A stretch of DNA of 64,000 nucleotides from Gammaproteobacteria bacterium. Lineage in GTDB: Bacteria; Pseudomonadota; Gammaproteobacteria; Steroidobacterales; Woeseiaceae. The stretch spans positions 1-64,000 of the forward strand of contig JAHZJK010000017.1 in assembly GCA_022600955.1 (NCBI GenBank). Direction: 5' to 3'. Positions 46,097 through 55,395 of the stretch are shown in pieces. Position 1 is the first letter of the stretch; the number at the start of each line of letters is the position of its first letter. The translations under genes and the position numbers were made by a program. The notes under the pieces are model-generated. The model did not search any database. It was not told where the DNA came from and saw only the letters and a program-made list of their open reading frames with translations.

Positions 46097-46780
46097 GTGA
46101 TTAGAGTCACGGAAAACCTAGCGATAATCAGCGATTTGCTGGCGATTTCGGCCTCAGAGGCTCAACGTCCTGCAAATGCCGTGAAATTGCTTGCTGTCAG
46201 CAAAAAACAGCCCATTTCGAAGATTCGTGCCGCTGCTGCCGCAGGGCAACGCGATTTTGGCGAAAACTTCGTTCAGGAAGGCATCGACAAGATTGACCAG
46301 TGCCGCGATCTGGACCTGGTCTGGCACTTTATCGGTCACCTGCAGAGCAATAAAACACGTGTCGTCGCCGAGTACTTTGACTGGGTTCACACCGTCGACA
46401 AACTCAAGACGGCAAAGCGACTGAATGATCAACGTCCAGCCTGCCAGTCGGCACTGAACGTCTGCCTGCAGGTGAATCTGGACGACGAGAGCAGCAAATC
46501 CGGCGTGACCGCGGCGGGCTTACCGGCCCTCGCCGCCGCGGTCGCCGAGCTGCCGAATTTGCGATTCCGAGGGTTGATGTGCCTGCCGCGGCCTGCCGAC
46601 GAGCTTGCAGCACAACGTAAACCCTTCGCCGAACTCCGAAAAATGGCAGAATCGCTGCGCGCAAACGGAATCGAAACTGACACACTGTCGATGGGCATGA
46701 GCGGCGACTACCAGGCTGCGATTCTCGAGGGCGCGACCATCGTGCGTATAGGCACGGCCCTGTTTGGCGAAAGGAAATAG
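46097..46780 (+). CDS. yggS: YggS-family pyridoxal phosphate homeostasis protein
   Basis: 227 residues, family length. PLP-lysine in KLLAVSKKQPISKI (the VSK motif) near residue 35; then DFGENFVQE, WHFIGHLQSNKTR and C-terminal LSMGMSGDYQAAILEGATIVRIGTALFG. It binds PLP and affects its homeostasis. Translation begins at a GTG (46097). The gene is divergent from pilT and followed by proC, yggT, the conserved neighbour order. Confidence 0.94.
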   Translation: MIRVTENLAIISDLLAISASEAQRPANAVKLLAVSKKQPISKIRAAAAAGQRDFGENFVQEGIDKIDQCRDLDLVWHFIGHLQSNKTRVVAEYFDWVHTVDKLKTAKRLNDQRPACQSALNVCLQVNLDDESSKSGVTAAGLPALAAAVAELPNLRFRGLMCLPRPADELAAQRKPFAELRKMAESLRANGIETDTLSMGMSGDYQAAILEGATIVRIGTALFGERK

Positions 46781-46781
46781 C

Positions 46782-47624
46782 ATGGACCTCGATACAGTCG
46801 GCTTCATCGGCGGCGGCAATATGACGCGGGCAATTGCCGGCGGTTTGCTTGACGATGGCTACGCAGCCGAAAAAATTGCAATAGCGGAGCCTGTCGAAGC
46901 ACAGCGGGTATCGCTACAGGAAGCGCTGCCAGGTGTATTCGTAAGCTCGGACAATGCCGCCGTGGTGGCGCAAAGCGAGTGCGTCGTCCTGTCTGTGAAA
47001 CCACAGATAATTGCTGCGGTATGCAGGGACCTTGCCGACGCAGTACAAGCTTCAAACCCGTTGGTCATCTCGATCGCCGCCGGACCCCGTATCGATGATA
47101 TCGATAGCTGGCTTGGCGGCAATATTGCCGTGGTCAGAGTCATGCCCAATCAGCCCGCCCTGCTCGGCAAGGGCATCTCCGGAATGTTTGGCAATCGGGC
47201 AACCAGTAGCCAGCAGCTCAGTGCCGCGACAGACATTCTCGCGGCCGTGGGGCCCGTGGTAAACGTCTCGAATGAAGCACTGATTGATGCTGTCACTGCG
47301 GTATCCGGTAGCGGGCCTGCATACTTTTATCTGCTTATCGACATGCTTGCGAAGACCGGCAAGCAGCTTGGCCTCGATGAAGACGCTGCGCTGAAGCTTG
47401 CTGCCGAAACGGCATTCGGCGCGTCCACACTGGCCCGTGATTCGGGCGAGTCCATGGACGAGCTTATCGCTCGCGTGCGTTCGCCGGGCGGTACGACAGC
47501 CGCCGCCCTGGACTCACTTGAGGACCAGGGTGTCCGTGATATCTTCAATAACGCGCTAACGGCTGCCCGCGACCGGGCGACAAAGCTTGCGGACCAGGCG
47601 CACCAATCCGGAAAGGACGAATAA
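46782..47624 (+). CDS. proC: pyrroline-5-carboxylate reductase
   Basis: About 280 residues from the ATG at 46782 (MDLDTVGFIGGGNMTRAI), with AAGGA eight bases before. Rossmann loop GFIGGGNMTRAI; signature AVSGSGPAYFYLLIDML; the C-terminal RVRSPGGTTAAALDSLEDQGV. It makes the last step in proline synthesis. The gap to yggS is one base and to yggT four bases, so the trio is one transcript. Confidence 0.96.
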   Translation: MDLDTVGFIGGGNMTRAIAGGLLDDGYAAEKIAIAEPVEAQRVSLQEALPGVFVSSDNAAVVAQSECVVLSVKPQIIAAVCRDLADAVQASNPLVISIAAGPRIDDIDSWLGGNIAVVRVMPNQPALLGKGISGMFGNRATSSQQLSAATDILAAVGPVVNVSNEALIDAVTAVSGSGPAYFYLLIDMLAKTGKQLGLDEDAALKLAAETAFGASTLARDSGESMDELIARVRSPGGTTAAALDSLEDQGVRDIFNNALTAARDRATKLADQAHQSGKDE

Positions 47625-47628
47625 GACC

Positions 47629-48174
47629 GTGAGAGCACTGCACTACATAATCGACGCGCTAACGAGCCTGTATATCTTGCTGTTGCTGCTGCGCCTCGTT
47701 TTTCCGTACATCAACGCAAATTTTCAAAACCAGCTGGCACAGGGAATCATGCGTCTTACCTCGCCGCTTGTGATACCGCTGCGACGTGTACTACCCGCAA
47801 TCGGGCGTACCGATACAGCGACGCTGCTTGTTGCGTTTGTAATCCAGTACGCCGCCGTCCTGCTAATCGTTTCGCTGTACGGATTTCCAATTCACATGTG
47901 GGCTGTCGCCCTGACAGCGCTACTCAAGCTTGTTGTCTTGTTCATTCACCTGTTTGCGTTCGCCTGCCTCATTCGGATCATTCTCGGCTGGCTCGCTCCT
48001 GGCCAGTACAATCCTGCAACCGAGATCATTGATTCGCTGACAGAACCGTTGCTTGCTCCTTTTCGCCGTTTGATTCCGAGTGTTGGCGGACTCGATGTTT
48101 CGCCTATTTTCGTGATTATCGGATTGTTTGCGCTCGGCATCTTTATTGGTGATTTTCGACCCTACCAGGTCTAG
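47629..48174 (+). CDS. yggT: YggT family inner-membrane protein
   Basis: About 181 residues from the GTG at 47629 (VRALHYIIDALTSLY), with AAGGA upstream. Two YggT repeats, each with paired hydrophobic helices and a PF/RR polar turn: LVFPYINANFQN... and AFACLIRIILGWLAPGQYNPATEII. The family is linked to membrane/osmotic stress but is not characterised in detail. Conserved behind proC. Confidence 0.9.
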   Translation: MRALHYIIDALTSLYILLLLLRLVFPYINANFQNQLAQGIMRLTSPLVIPLRRVLPAIGRTDTATLLVAFVIQYAAVLLIVSLYGFPIHMWAVALTALLKLVVLFIHLFAFACLIRIILGWLAPGQYNPATEIIDSLTEPLLAPFRRLIPSVGGLDVSPIFVIIGLFALGIFIGDFRPYQV

Positions 48175-48264
48175 TCACTTCTTTAGCGGCGCTGGCCAAA
48201 GCCCTCGCAATTCCTCATCCGCCGCTAAATGGTTTATAGTGAATGGAAAAAGGGGATAAGGGCC

Positions 48265-48756
48265 ATGACAAGAAAAACTCTACTTACATCCTTGTTAGCG
48301 CTGCTACTGACCGCATGCGGCGGGCCTGGCGACAACGCTACAGTACCTCAGGCGCAAACGGCCGGAGCGACCTCGGCCGATATTGGCGATCACATCGTGC
48401 ACTTCAGCGCACAGACTACCGACCAGTTGCCACCTGCCGTCGCTCGTGAATACAACATCGTTCGCAGCAAGAATCGTGCAATGCTTAACGTCTCGGTAAT
48501 CAGAGAGTCGGACAACACCCCTGTCAGCGCAACCGTCACGGTCAAGACCGTAAACCTGACCGGACAACTCAAGAACGTCACGATGCGGGAAATCCGTGAG
48601 GGCAACGCAGATACGGACGCATTCGTTGCAATCTATTACATAGGTGACACGACTGTCGCCAATCGTGAATCACTGGTGTTTACAATCAGCGTGTCCCCGG
48701 AAGGGGTCGACGGTTCCTCAGAGGTCAAATTCCAGCGCGAGTTTTTTACCGACTAA
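48265..48756 (+). CDS. DUF4426-like lipoprotein
   Basis: About 163 residues from the ATG at 48265 (MTRKTLLTSLLALL), with AAGGG before it. Lipobox LLTAC gives an anchored cysteine near residue 19. The mature part is beta-rich with segments AREYNIVRSKNRAMLNVSVI and DAFVAIYYIGDTTVANRESLVFTI, matching DUF4426. In Pseudomonas the DUF4426 gene follows yggT and precedes metX/metW; those are absent here and an HU-like gene follows. Confidence 0.82.
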   Translation: MTRKTLLTSLLALLLTACGGPGDNATVPQAQTAGATSADIGDHIVHFSAQTTDQLPPAVAREYNIVRSKNRAMLNVSVIRESDNTPVSATVTVKTVNLTGQLKNVTMREIREGNADTDAFVAIYYIGDTTVANRESLVFTISVSPEGVDGSSEVKFQREFFTD

Positions 48757-48849
48757 AAATATCGGTTACCTCAAAAAAGCCTAAAAATAAAGCGTCTTTT
48801 TCGCTTACACACATAGAATACTTGTGTTATCGTCGCTGCGCTTTCGTTG

Positions 48850-48878
48850 CGGGCATCAGCCCGTTTTTGTTTTTTTTG
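48850..48878 (+). terminator. hairpin plus T tract in front of the HU-like gene
   Basis: Stem CGGGC (48850-48854) with GCCCG (48859-48863), ATCA loop, then TTTTTGTTTTTTTT. It is terminator-like, but lies directly before the GAGGAG ribosome site (48878-48883) of the HU-like gene. It may end the yggS-DUF4426 transcript or act as a leader attenuator if the HU promoter lies further upstream (for example TAGAAT at 48814-48819). Confidence 0.55.
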
Positions 48879-48894
48879 AGGAGTCACTTCTAAC

Positions 48895-49215
48895 ATGGCA
48901 GCAAATACCAAGAAGCCACCGACCAAGTCCGAGATCTATGCAAAGATTGTTGACGACACCGGTCTGTCGCGCAAAGACGTAGCAGCAGTATTCGAATCAC
49001 TCAATGGCCAGATCAAGAAAAATCTTGGTGGCCGCGGCGCAGCGGGCATGTTCACCGTACCCGGACTGCTGAAAATGCGTGTTGTCAAGAAACCGGCTCG
49101 CAAAGCTCGTAAGGGCACCAACCCGTTCACGGGTGAAGAGATGATGTTCAAAGCAAAGCCAGCGACCAAGGTTGTTAAGGTTTCTGCTCTGAAAGGCCTG
49201 AAAGACATGGTCTGA
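48895..49215 (+). CDS. HU-like (histone-like) DNA-binding protein
   Basis: 106 residues, slightly longer than canonical HU (about 90). Features: KSEIYAKIVDDTGLSRKDVAAVFESL (helical HU dimerisation part), a DNA-wrapping arm in TNPFTGEEMMFKAKPATKVVKV, and a lysine-rich body with KKPARKARKG. It probably bends and compacts DNA. A strong GAGGAG ribosome site and its own terminator suggest a highly expressed single gene. Confidence 0.9.
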   Translation: MAANTKKPPTKSEIYAKIVDDTGLSRKDVAAVFESLNGQIKKNLGGRGAAGMFTVPGLLKMRVVKKPARKARKGTNPFTGEEMMFKAKPATKVVKVSALKGLKDMV

Positions 49216-49240
49216 TTCGAGCTACATGTTCGAATTGAAA

Positions 49241-49264
49241 AGCCGGGCTTTGCCCGGCTTTTTT
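49241..49264 (+). terminator. intrinsic terminator of the HU-like gene
   Basis: Perfect stem AGCCGGGC (49241-49248) / GCCCGGCT (49252-49259) with a TTT loop, followed by TTTTT. Textbook Rho-independent terminator, plus strand, 26 nt after the stop. The stem's 5' side is preceded by AAAA, so it might also work for the convergent hydrolase gene. Confidence 0.93.
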
Positions 49265-49285
49265 GTGCGCATCGCAAACTCGTAT

Positions 49286-49933
49286 CTAAACCGGCAAGTA
49301 ACTATCCGCGACGAATTCGAGTACGGCGTCGCGAAGCTCCACAAGACGACCATGAAAGAAATGCTCGCCGTCAACAACGATCAGCAGCTCGGGACCGGGC
49401 TCCAGGTCATCCACCCAGGCAATCGTTTCCTCGACGTCCACAAGCTCATCCTGGTCACCCTGAACAATCAGCCAGGGGCACCTTGGTTGGGTCGTGAGGC
49501 CGGTGGCAAATCGACTGATCGCGGGCGCCACGCTGATCAGTCCATCAACTTCGGTTTCGACAGCCGCTTTGACGGCAATCGCCGCACCAAATGAAAAGCC
49601 GCCAAGCCACAACGCTTGTCCGGGGTACTTTGTGCGCATCCAGTCAACTGCAGCCAGCGCGTCATCAAGCTCGCCGATGCCTTCATCAAATGCGCCATCA
49701 CTCTGCTCAGTGCCTCGGAAATTGAAGCGCAATGTCACGAAGCCACTGCGCACAAATGCACGCGCCAGAGTGTGCGCGACCTTGTTGTGCATTGTGCCCC
49801 CATGCTGCGGGTGCGGATGGCAAACTACCGCGCATCCTTTCACTTCTTCGTCTGCAGGCTGCTCCAGAATCGCCTGCAAGCGGCCGACGGGGCCATCGAA
49901 AAACAGGGTCTCGGTGCCAGGGGGTTTTGCCAT
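49286..49933 (-). CDS. alpha/beta hydrolase
   Basis: 215 residues. Catalytic triad visible: nucleophile serine in WLGGFSFGAAIA (GxSxG), acid in VQGDQDELVDV and histidine in GEHFFHG near the end. The CHPHPQHGGTMHNKV oxyanion segment and RFNFRGTEQSDG place it with the dienelactone hydrolase-like YpfH/COG2945 proteins. Substrate unknown. Convergent with the HU-like gene across the shared terminator. Confidence 0.9.
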   Translation of the reverse strand: MAKPPGTETLFFDGPVGRLQAILEQPADEEVKGCAVVCHPHPQHGGTMHNKVAHTLARAFVRSGFVTLRFNFRGTEQSDGAFDEGIGELDDALAAVDWMRTKYPGQALWLGGFSFGAAIAVKAAVETEVDGLISVAPAISRFATGLTTQPRCPWLIVQGDQDELVDVEETIAWVDDLEPGPELLIVVDGEHFFHGRLVELRDAVLEFVADSYLPV

Positions 49934-50022
49934 TAACTCATTCCGGGGTGGATAGAAACGTGAATACTGCTGTAAAATTATGATCTTATGTAATAAAGGG
50001 CGTCAAACCGTGGAAATGATCA

Positions 50023-51030
50023 ATGCCTGAGATTACCGCCATACACATTGTGATGCTTATCAGCGCTGCTGTCATCGGTAGCGTTGCCGGCTGGGTCATA
50101 CGCGGCAATCGGGCGACTCAGGAAAAGGCCGCCGTCAACGCAGGCTGGCAGGATCAGATCAACGCGCAACGTACCGAGCATGAGAGGTTGACGGATCAGA
50201 ACAAAGGGCTGATGGAGCAGATTAACCAGTATCAAGCCTCTAACAAGGACGCCAAAAATCGCGCCAAAGAACTCTCTGAGGCTGTCCGGGAAGCATTCGC
50301 CCGTCGCGATGAGCTGCAACGCGAAATCAAGAATATTCGCGGCAATCTCGAAGTTGCCGTTGTTGAGCGCGATGAATTGCAATCCAGCATGAATGCGCAT
50401 TCCGAGGATGCCGCCGATGCTGAAGTCAAGGATGCCCGCATCAAGAAGCTCAAACTGGAACTCGAAAGCTGGCAAGGCCGACTGCCGCCATTGATAGAGA
50501 AGTTTCGGCAACGAAACGAAGACGCCGAGCGTCTGGAGCGTGAACTCGACGAAGCGCGGCAGCGAATTGCAGAGCTGGAGTCAAAGGCCGAGCCCGGTCA
50601 GACACGTATAGAGCCTGTCAGCGACCCCGATGCGTTGACAGACGGTCGCGATGCATCGAATGATTCTCTCGAAGAGGATGAGGGCGATTCAATCGCGGAC
50701 GCAGACGACCCGGATCCGTGGCCGCAAGTTGAAGAAGCGAACGACGGCGAAGTCGACGAAGACGAAGACGAAGACGAAGAGAATGCCGGCACCAACGAGC
50801 TAGCCGATAACCATTCGCGGGATAATCTGAAGCGCATCAAAGGCGTTGGCCCTGCGATCGAGAAAACACTCAATGAGCTGGGGATCTTTCGCTTTCAACA
50901 AATCGCCGACATGAGCGAGTATGACATCGACCGAGTTGCCAACCGCCTGAAAGGTTTTCGCAGTCGCATTTATCGGGAAGACTGGATTGGCCAGGCTCGT
51001 GAGCTACGTGATCAAGCGTCAGCCGGCTAG
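50023..51030 (+). CDS. membrane-anchored coiled-coil protein with C-terminal helix-hairpin-helix
   Basis: 335 residues. N-terminal membrane helix (about 3-24), long coiled coil (about 30-195), a strongly acidic stretch (about 210-262, runs of E and D), then a helix-hairpin-helix domain (about 272-335: LKRIKGVGPAIEKTLNELGI, ADMSEYDIDRVANRLKGF), the type found in flap-endonuclease-like and NuoE-tail DNA-binding proteins. It may tether DNA or a protein to the membrane; no catalytic motif is seen. It overlaps the following OmpA-like gene by about 23 nt. Confidence 0.75.
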   Translation: MPEITAIHIVMLISAAVIGSVAGWVIRGNRATQEKAAVNAGWQDQINAQRTEHERLTDQNKGLMEQINQYQASNKDAKNRAKELSEAVREAFARRDELQREIKNIRGNLEVAVVERDELQSSMNAHSEDAADAEVKDARIKKLKLELESWQGRLPPLIEKFRQRNEDAERLERELDEARQRIAELESKAEPGQTRIEPVSDPDALTDGRDASNDSLEEDEGDSIADADDPDPWPQVEEANDGEVDEDEDEDEENAGTNELADNHSRDNLKRIKGVGPAIEKTLNELGIFRFQQIADMSEYDIDRVANRLKGFRSRIYREDWIGQARELRDQASAG

Positions 51031-51874
51031 AATTGCGGCCTTTGCAGCACTGCTTACAGGTCTTTGCATCACGCCGCTACTGCACGATCCGCTTCTGAAC
51101 GACAATAGCAGCGCACCGACTCCGGACGTCGCTATTGAAGCTATCGAGCCGTATTTCGAGATTCGCTGGCAGCGAGGCCGCCTGCATCTCGCCGGGCATA
51201 CGTACTCCGAACGACACGAAACTGACTTGCTGTCTGTTGCGGCCTCAACCTTTCCAAACGCCGAGCTTACTCATGCTTTTGCGCCGCATGGCATCGTCCC
51301 CGACCACTGGGGCGACACGACCTTGCAAATAATCTATGTTCTTGAGGAAACACAGTCAGCTACGGCCCAACTCGGCCCTGACACATTACAACTCCGCAGT
51401 GTTGCGACGGATGAGATCGCATGGAAAAACCGGCTCCGCGCACTGCTCAACGTGTTGCCAGCAACTATCAATGTCGATAACGATACACTGTTGTTAACTG
51501 CTGTTGTAGAACACGAACCTGTCTGCGAACGTGCGTTCGAAAGCTTTAGCGCCGGGCCAATTAACTTTGAGGAATCAACGGCAACGTTTCGCAATTCTGC
51601 GTACCCGCGCCTCGACAGAATTGCAGGCCTCGCCCACTTTTGCAGCGATGCGACGATTACGGTAACGGGGCACACAGACGCTTCCGGTAGCGAGCCCTGG
51701 AATATGCGACTTAGCAGGCAGCGCTCAGACGCGGTACGTGACTATTTGATCAAGCACGGCGTACAAGCAGACCGGCTAACGGCCGAAGGTGCCGGCTCAG
51801 CCGTTCCTGTCGCCAGCAATGCAACACGCTATGGTCGTAGCAAGAACCGCCGTATCGAAATCGAGTGGCGATAA
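51008..51874 (+). CDS. OmpA-family C-terminal domain protein
   Basis: About 288 residues. The start is uncertain: GTG at 51008 is used, with GTG at 50999 and TTG at 50987 as alternatives, none with a strong ribosome site. A signal anchor (about 5-25) precedes a middle region of BON-like alpha/beta character and a C-terminal OmpA domain (about 175-285) with TVTGHTDASGSEPWNMRLSR and AEGAGSAVPVASNATRYGRSKNRRIEIEW, the peptidoglycan-binding signature. It probably holds the envelope to the murein. It overlaps the HHH gene. Confidence 0.85.
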   Translation: MIKRQPARIAAFAALLTGLCITPLLHDPLLNDNSSAPTPDVAIEAIEPYFEIRWQRGRLHLAGHTYSERHETDLLSVAASTFPNAELTHAFAPHGIVPDHWGDTTLQIIYVLEETQSATAQLGPDTLQLRSVATDEIAWKNRLRALLNVLPATINVDNDTLLLTAVVEHEPVCERAFESFSAGPINFEESTATFRNSAYPRLDRIAGLAHFCSDATITVTGHTDASGSEPWNMRLSRQRSDAVRDYLIKHGVQADRLTAEGAGSAVPVASNATRYGRSKNRRIEIEWR

Positions 51875-51890
51875 CGACCGTGACTGCGTA

Positions 51891-52400
51891 TTACTCCGGC
51901 GACGTAAGCCGCTGCAATTCCAGGTCGTAGATAATCGCTGCATTAGGTGGTATTGGTGCGCGTCCGCGCTCACCATACGCGAGCTCTGCAGCAATAATGA
52001 GTTCGCGCCGCTCACCAACGAGCATGCACTCAATACCCATTGTCCAGCCATCGATGAGTCCACTGTCTCCAAGCTGAAACTGGAACGGGCTGTCACCGGA
52101 CTCCCATACGAACAGGCCCTTGCCGTCGTCGGCAGTTTCGTCGTAGACCCACAGTTTCGCCGCCACGTCAGCGTAGTCTTGCATTGCTGCAGATCTGCCA
52201 TAGCCCTTTTTCAGGATCGTTGCCGTCAGGCCGGGTGCGATTTCCACCCGCCCGTTTTCATCGGCTACAGGGCAGTCTTTCGCGACAACAGCCGCCTCTG
52301 TCGACGTCTTCGCCTCGAGAGATACTTCATCAGCCTGCTTTTGACAGCCGGACAATGCGGCGGCGACTAAAACAGCTGGCACCAAAAAACGTATGTTCAT
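51891..52400 (-). CDS. FKBP-type peptidyl-prolyl isomerase lipoprotein
   Basis: 169 residues. Lipobox LSGC near residue 19 gives a lipoprotein. The FKBP fold is visible in [26 protein letters not shown] and [30 protein letters not shown]. It should assist folding of periplasmic proteins. It overlaps the msrB stop by 4 nt (ATGA), so oxidation repair and folding genes are coupled. Confidence 0.9.
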   Translation of the reverse strand: MNIRFLVPAVLVAAALSGCQKQADEVSLEAKTSTEAAVVAKDCPVADENGRVEIAPGLTATILKKGYGRSAAMQDYADVAAKLWVYDETADDGKGLFVWESGDSPFQFQLGDSGLIDGWTMGIECMLVGERRELIIAAELAYGERGRAPIPPNAAIIYDLELQRLTSPE

Positions 52401-52795
52401 TCTTCCATATCCTCAAAGTCCAGAGACGCAGAATTGATGCAGTAGCGGAGCCCGGTTGGCTGCGGGCCGTCTTCAAAGACGTGACCCAAATGCGCATCGC
52501 ATTGCTTGCAAACGACTTCGCGACGCTCCATCCCATGACTCGTATCCACATTCGTACGAACGGCCTCGCCTGCCATCGGCAGCCAAAAGCTTGGCCAGCC
52601 TGAGCCCGAATCATACTTGTGTTCAGAGCTGAACAGGGCCGCGTCACAACACACGCAACGGTAGGTCCCGTCCGCCTTGTGGTCGACGAACTTACCCGTA
52701 AATGCGCGTTCAGTCCCTGCGTTCTGGGTAACCTGGTACTGCTCATCAGTCAGCTTGTTTTTGAGATCGTCCGCATCACCCATTTCAGGCACCAT
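52397..52795 (-). CDS. msrB: peptide-methionine (R)-S-oxide reductase
   Basis: 132 residues, family size. Zinc cysteines in [11 protein letters not shown] and [18 protein letters not shown], a SGSGWPSFW core and the catalytic cysteine in [12 protein letters not shown]. It reduces R-methionine sulfoxide with thioredoxin. No signal peptide, so cytoplasmic. The ATG at 52795 overlaps the htpG stop by 11 nt; an ATG at 52783 (MGDADD) is an alternative start. Confidence 0.96.
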   Translation of the reverse strand: MVPEMGDADDLKNKLTDEQYQVTQNAGTERAFTGKFVDHKADGTYRCVCCDAALFSSEHKYDSGSGWPSFWLPMAGEAVRTNVDTSHGMERREVVCKQCDAHLGHVFEDGPQPTGLRYCINSASLDFEDMEE

Positions 52796-54653
52796 TTCCA
52801 GTGTTCAGCAGGTACTGGTTCATACGCTGCACGTATTCCGCCGGATTCTCAAGCTGAGACCCTTCGGCAAGCAAGGCGTGGTCGAGAACAATATTTGACA
52901 AGGCATCGAAGCGCCCGTCATCGGGCTCATCTGACAGGCGGGCAACCAGTGGATGCTGAACATTGATTTCCAGTATTGGTTTCGACTCCGGTATCTCCTG
53001 GCCACTTGCCTCGAGCATCCGCCGTACCTGCGGGTTCAGGTCTTGCTCCCCCGCAACAACACAAGCGGGTGAATCGACCAGCCTGCGGCTGACATTAACC
53101 GACTCGACACGCGCGCTCAGTACTTCGCCTACCTTCTGCAATAGTGGCTCGTGCTCCTTATTGAGATCATCCTGAGGTTTGTCTTCCTCGCCCTCAGGCA
53201 AGTCGAGTGCAGCACGTGCGACGTCAACAAGCGCCTTGCCTTCATACTCGACAAGACTTTCAGCCAGCCATGCATCGATTCGATCGGTTAGCAGCAGTAC
53301 CTCGACGCCCTTGCTGCGCAGTTGCTCGAGGTGTGGGCTCGCAACCGCCGTCGAATAGTTTTCGGCAAGAATGTAGTAGATCTTGTCCTGGTCGTCCGCA
53401 GCGCGCTGCAGATAGTCATCCAGTGACTGGTCTTGTGCGTCGTCGGCATTTTGCGTGGTCGCAAACCGCAACAGTTTTGCCAATTTTTCCTTGTTTGCAT
53501 GATCTTCGACCAGGCCTTCTTTCAACACTTGTCCGAATTCACTCCAGAATGCCGCATACTCATCACCGCCTGATAGCTTTTTCAGCATATCCAGGACGCG
53601 CCGTGTCAATGCGCCGCGCATAGCCGTGAGATCGGGGTTTTGCTGCAGAAGTTCACGCGAAACGTTCAGCGGCAGATCCGATGAATCGACCACACCTTTC
53701 ACGAAGCGCAGATACAGCGGCAGAAACTGTTCTGCATCATCCATGATGAAAACTCGCTGCACATAAAGCTTAAGTCCTCGCGGTGCCTCGCGATTCCACA
53801 TATCGAACGGCGCTGCGGCCGGAATGTAGAGCAGGCTCGTGTACTCGCGCTTGCCCTCGACCTTGTTGTGGCTCCACGTCAGTGGATCTGAAAAGTCATG
53901 TGACAGGTGCTTGTAGAATTCTCTGTACTCATCGTCAGAGAGATCGTTGCGCGAACGCGTCCACAATGCAGTAGCAGAGTTTACGACTTTGGTCTCTGCT
54001 TCCTCATCGGCTACGTCAGTCACCGACACAGGAAAACCGATGTGATCACTGTACTTGCGAATCAATGCCTCGATACGAAATCCCTCGGCGAACTCGCCTT
54101 CGTCCTCTTTCAGGTGCAGCGTGACACGGGTTCCGCGCACATTGCTTTCCATCGGCTCTATCGTGAATTCGCCTTGTCCTTCGGACTCCCAGCGCACAGC
54201 ATCTGCTGGATCGCTCCCCGCACGCAGAGATTCGACCGTGACTTTGTCCGCAACGATAAACGCCGAGTAGAATCCGACGCCAAACTGTCCAATCAATCGC
54301 GCATCGTGCTGTTTGTCGCCGGTCATCTGCTGCAGGAACTCCGCGGTGCCGGACTTTGCGATCGTACCAAGGTTATCGACAAGCTCATCGCGGCTCATGC
54401 CGATGCCGTTGTCTATGATCGACAGCTGGTGTTTTTCCTTGTCGATCTCGATTCGGATACCCAGTTCTGTATCACTGCCGAGCAGATCCGGCGAGGCCAG
54501 CGACTCAAACCTGAGTTTGTCGGCAGCGTCCGAAGCATTGGAAATCAGCTCACGAAGGAAAATCTCCTTGTTGCTGTAGAGAGAATGAATCATCAGCTGC
54601 AGTAACTGACGGACCTCGGTCTGAAAGCCGAGGGTTTCGCGCTTGTCGCTCAC
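52785..54653 (-). CDS. htpG: Hsp90-type chaperone HtpG
   Basis: 622 residues, close to E. coli (624). ATPase motifs are in [29 protein letters not shown] and [17 protein letters not shown]; the middle domain has [18 protein letters not shown]. It is an ATP-dependent chaperone. A heat-shock-type promoter lies upstream (54689-54714). It is followed by msrB and the FKBP gene with overlaps, giving a stress operon. Confidence 0.97.
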   Translation of the reverse strand: MSDKRETLGFQTEVRQLLQLMIHSLYSNKEIFLRELISNASDAADKLRFESLASPDLLGSDTELGIRIEIDKEKHQLSIIDNGIGMSRDELVDNLGTIAKSGTAEFLQQMTGDKQHDARLIGQFGVGFYSAFIVADKVTVESLRAGSDPADAVRWESEGQGEFTIEPMESNVRGTRVTLHLKEDEGEFAEGFRIEALIRKYSDHIGFPVSVTDVADEEAETKVVNSATALWTRSRNDLSDDEYREFYKHLSHDFSDPLTWSHNKVEGKREYTSLLYIPAAAPFDMWNREAPRGLKLYVQRVFIMDDAEQFLPLYLRFVKGVVDSSDLPLNVSRELLQQNPDLTAMRGALTRRVLDMLKKLSGGDEYAAFWSEFGQVLKEGLVEDHANKEKLAKLLRFATTQNADDAQDQSLDDYLQRAADDQDKIYYILAENYSTAVASPHLEQLRSKGVEVLLLTDRIDAWLAESLVEYEGKALVDVARAALDLPEGEEDKPQDDLNKEHEPLLQKVGEVLSARVESVNVSRRLVDSPACVVAGEQDLNPQVRRMLEASGQEIPESKPILEINVQHPLVARLSDEPDDGRFDALSNIVLDHALLAEGSQLENPAEYVQRMNQYLLNTGNGA

Positions 54654-54688
54654 GCAAGTGTCTCCAGTGAAAACGTGGGACAGACACG

Positions 54689-54714
54689 ATATAGCCTCCG
54701 CCGCCTATTTCAAG
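54689..54714 (-). promoter_or_regulatory. sigma-32 (heat-shock) promoter candidate for htpG
   Basis: Minus strand: a perfect sigma-32 -35 CTTGAAA at 54708-54714, 13-nt spacer, and CTATAT at 54689-54694 at the -10. This gives a 5' leader of about 30 nt before the htpG ATG. The -35 is consensus; the -10 lacks the CCCC run. Confidence 0.55.
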
Positions 54715-54742
54715 GTCGTTGGCAGGGCAATTTGTGAAGATT

Positions 54743-54994
54743 TCAGGCTGATTGAGGCTTTTGGACGGGTGCGCTGGTTGCTGAGCGGTACAACAGCGTA
54801 ACGAACAGCAGGATACTGGTGGCCGCGGCGATAGGTACATGCGCAAATGCCAGCCAGGTACCGGCTGCAGCGCCTGCGAACATGGATACCAGGGTGAACA
54901 GCGCTATCATGAAACGGCGCAGTCGCTCGAACATCAGACCAATCATGCCGTAGAGATCATCCAGATCATCGAGATACTGCAGCAAGCATTCCAT
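54743..54994 (-). CDS. small inner-membrane protein, unknown
   Basis: 83 residues. The N-terminal about 28 residues are amphipathic with a DDLDDLYG acidic start; two hydrophobic helices follow (about 29-50 and 53-70). No family recognised. It is on the minus strand, 7 nt downstream of the next small gene's stop, and upstream of htpG, so it could share that transcript, although the heat-shock promoter lies between. Confidence 0.6.
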   Translation of the reverse strand: MECLLQYLDDLDDLYGMIGLMFERLRRFMIALFTLVSMFAGAAAGTWLAFAHVPIAAATSILLFVTLLYRSATSAPVQKPQSA

Positions 54995-55001
54995 GGCGAT
55001 C

Positions 55002-55199
55002 CTAGCGAACTATCGTGAGTAACGGGCCAGCAACCTCTGAGTCGCCAACGTTGCAGTCGCCGTCATCAAGAGCGGCATTATTGGATTCCTTCGCATGCGC
55101 GATGGCGCGATGAAATAACTCCCAACGCTGTCGCGCTGACTCGTTTTTCAGTGCCTCGATTGGCAGATCCAGATTTACTTGTTTCTTTGACATACTCAA
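55002..55199 (-). CDS. small protein, unknown
   Basis: 65 residues, soluble. It begins MSMSKKQVNLDLPIEALKNESARQRWELF, then a helical H/A/E-rich stretch and a short hydrophobic tail. No motif recognised. A possible -10 (TATAGT) lies about 35 nt upstream. Size and codon pattern look coding, but evidence is limited to the ORF and tight spacing with the next small gene. Confidence 0.5.
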   Translation of the reverse strand: MSMSKKQVNLDLPIEALKNESARQRWELFHRAIAHAKESNNAALDDGDCNVGDSEVAGPLLTIVR

Positions 55200-55395
55200 A
55201 CAACAGGTTCTAACAGGTAGTGAAGTGACTATAGTAAGCCGCGTATAAACACTCCGTGAGGCAAGTCACAGCTTGCTTAGTTCATCTTTCTATAGCCGTC
55301 ATTTACGGCAAAAATCCGACTCAGTTCCGCCCTGTCGCGCGACCCGCTTCACATCGTTCGTGTGCTCGGAATTGTTTAGCATGCGCGTTAAGTAA

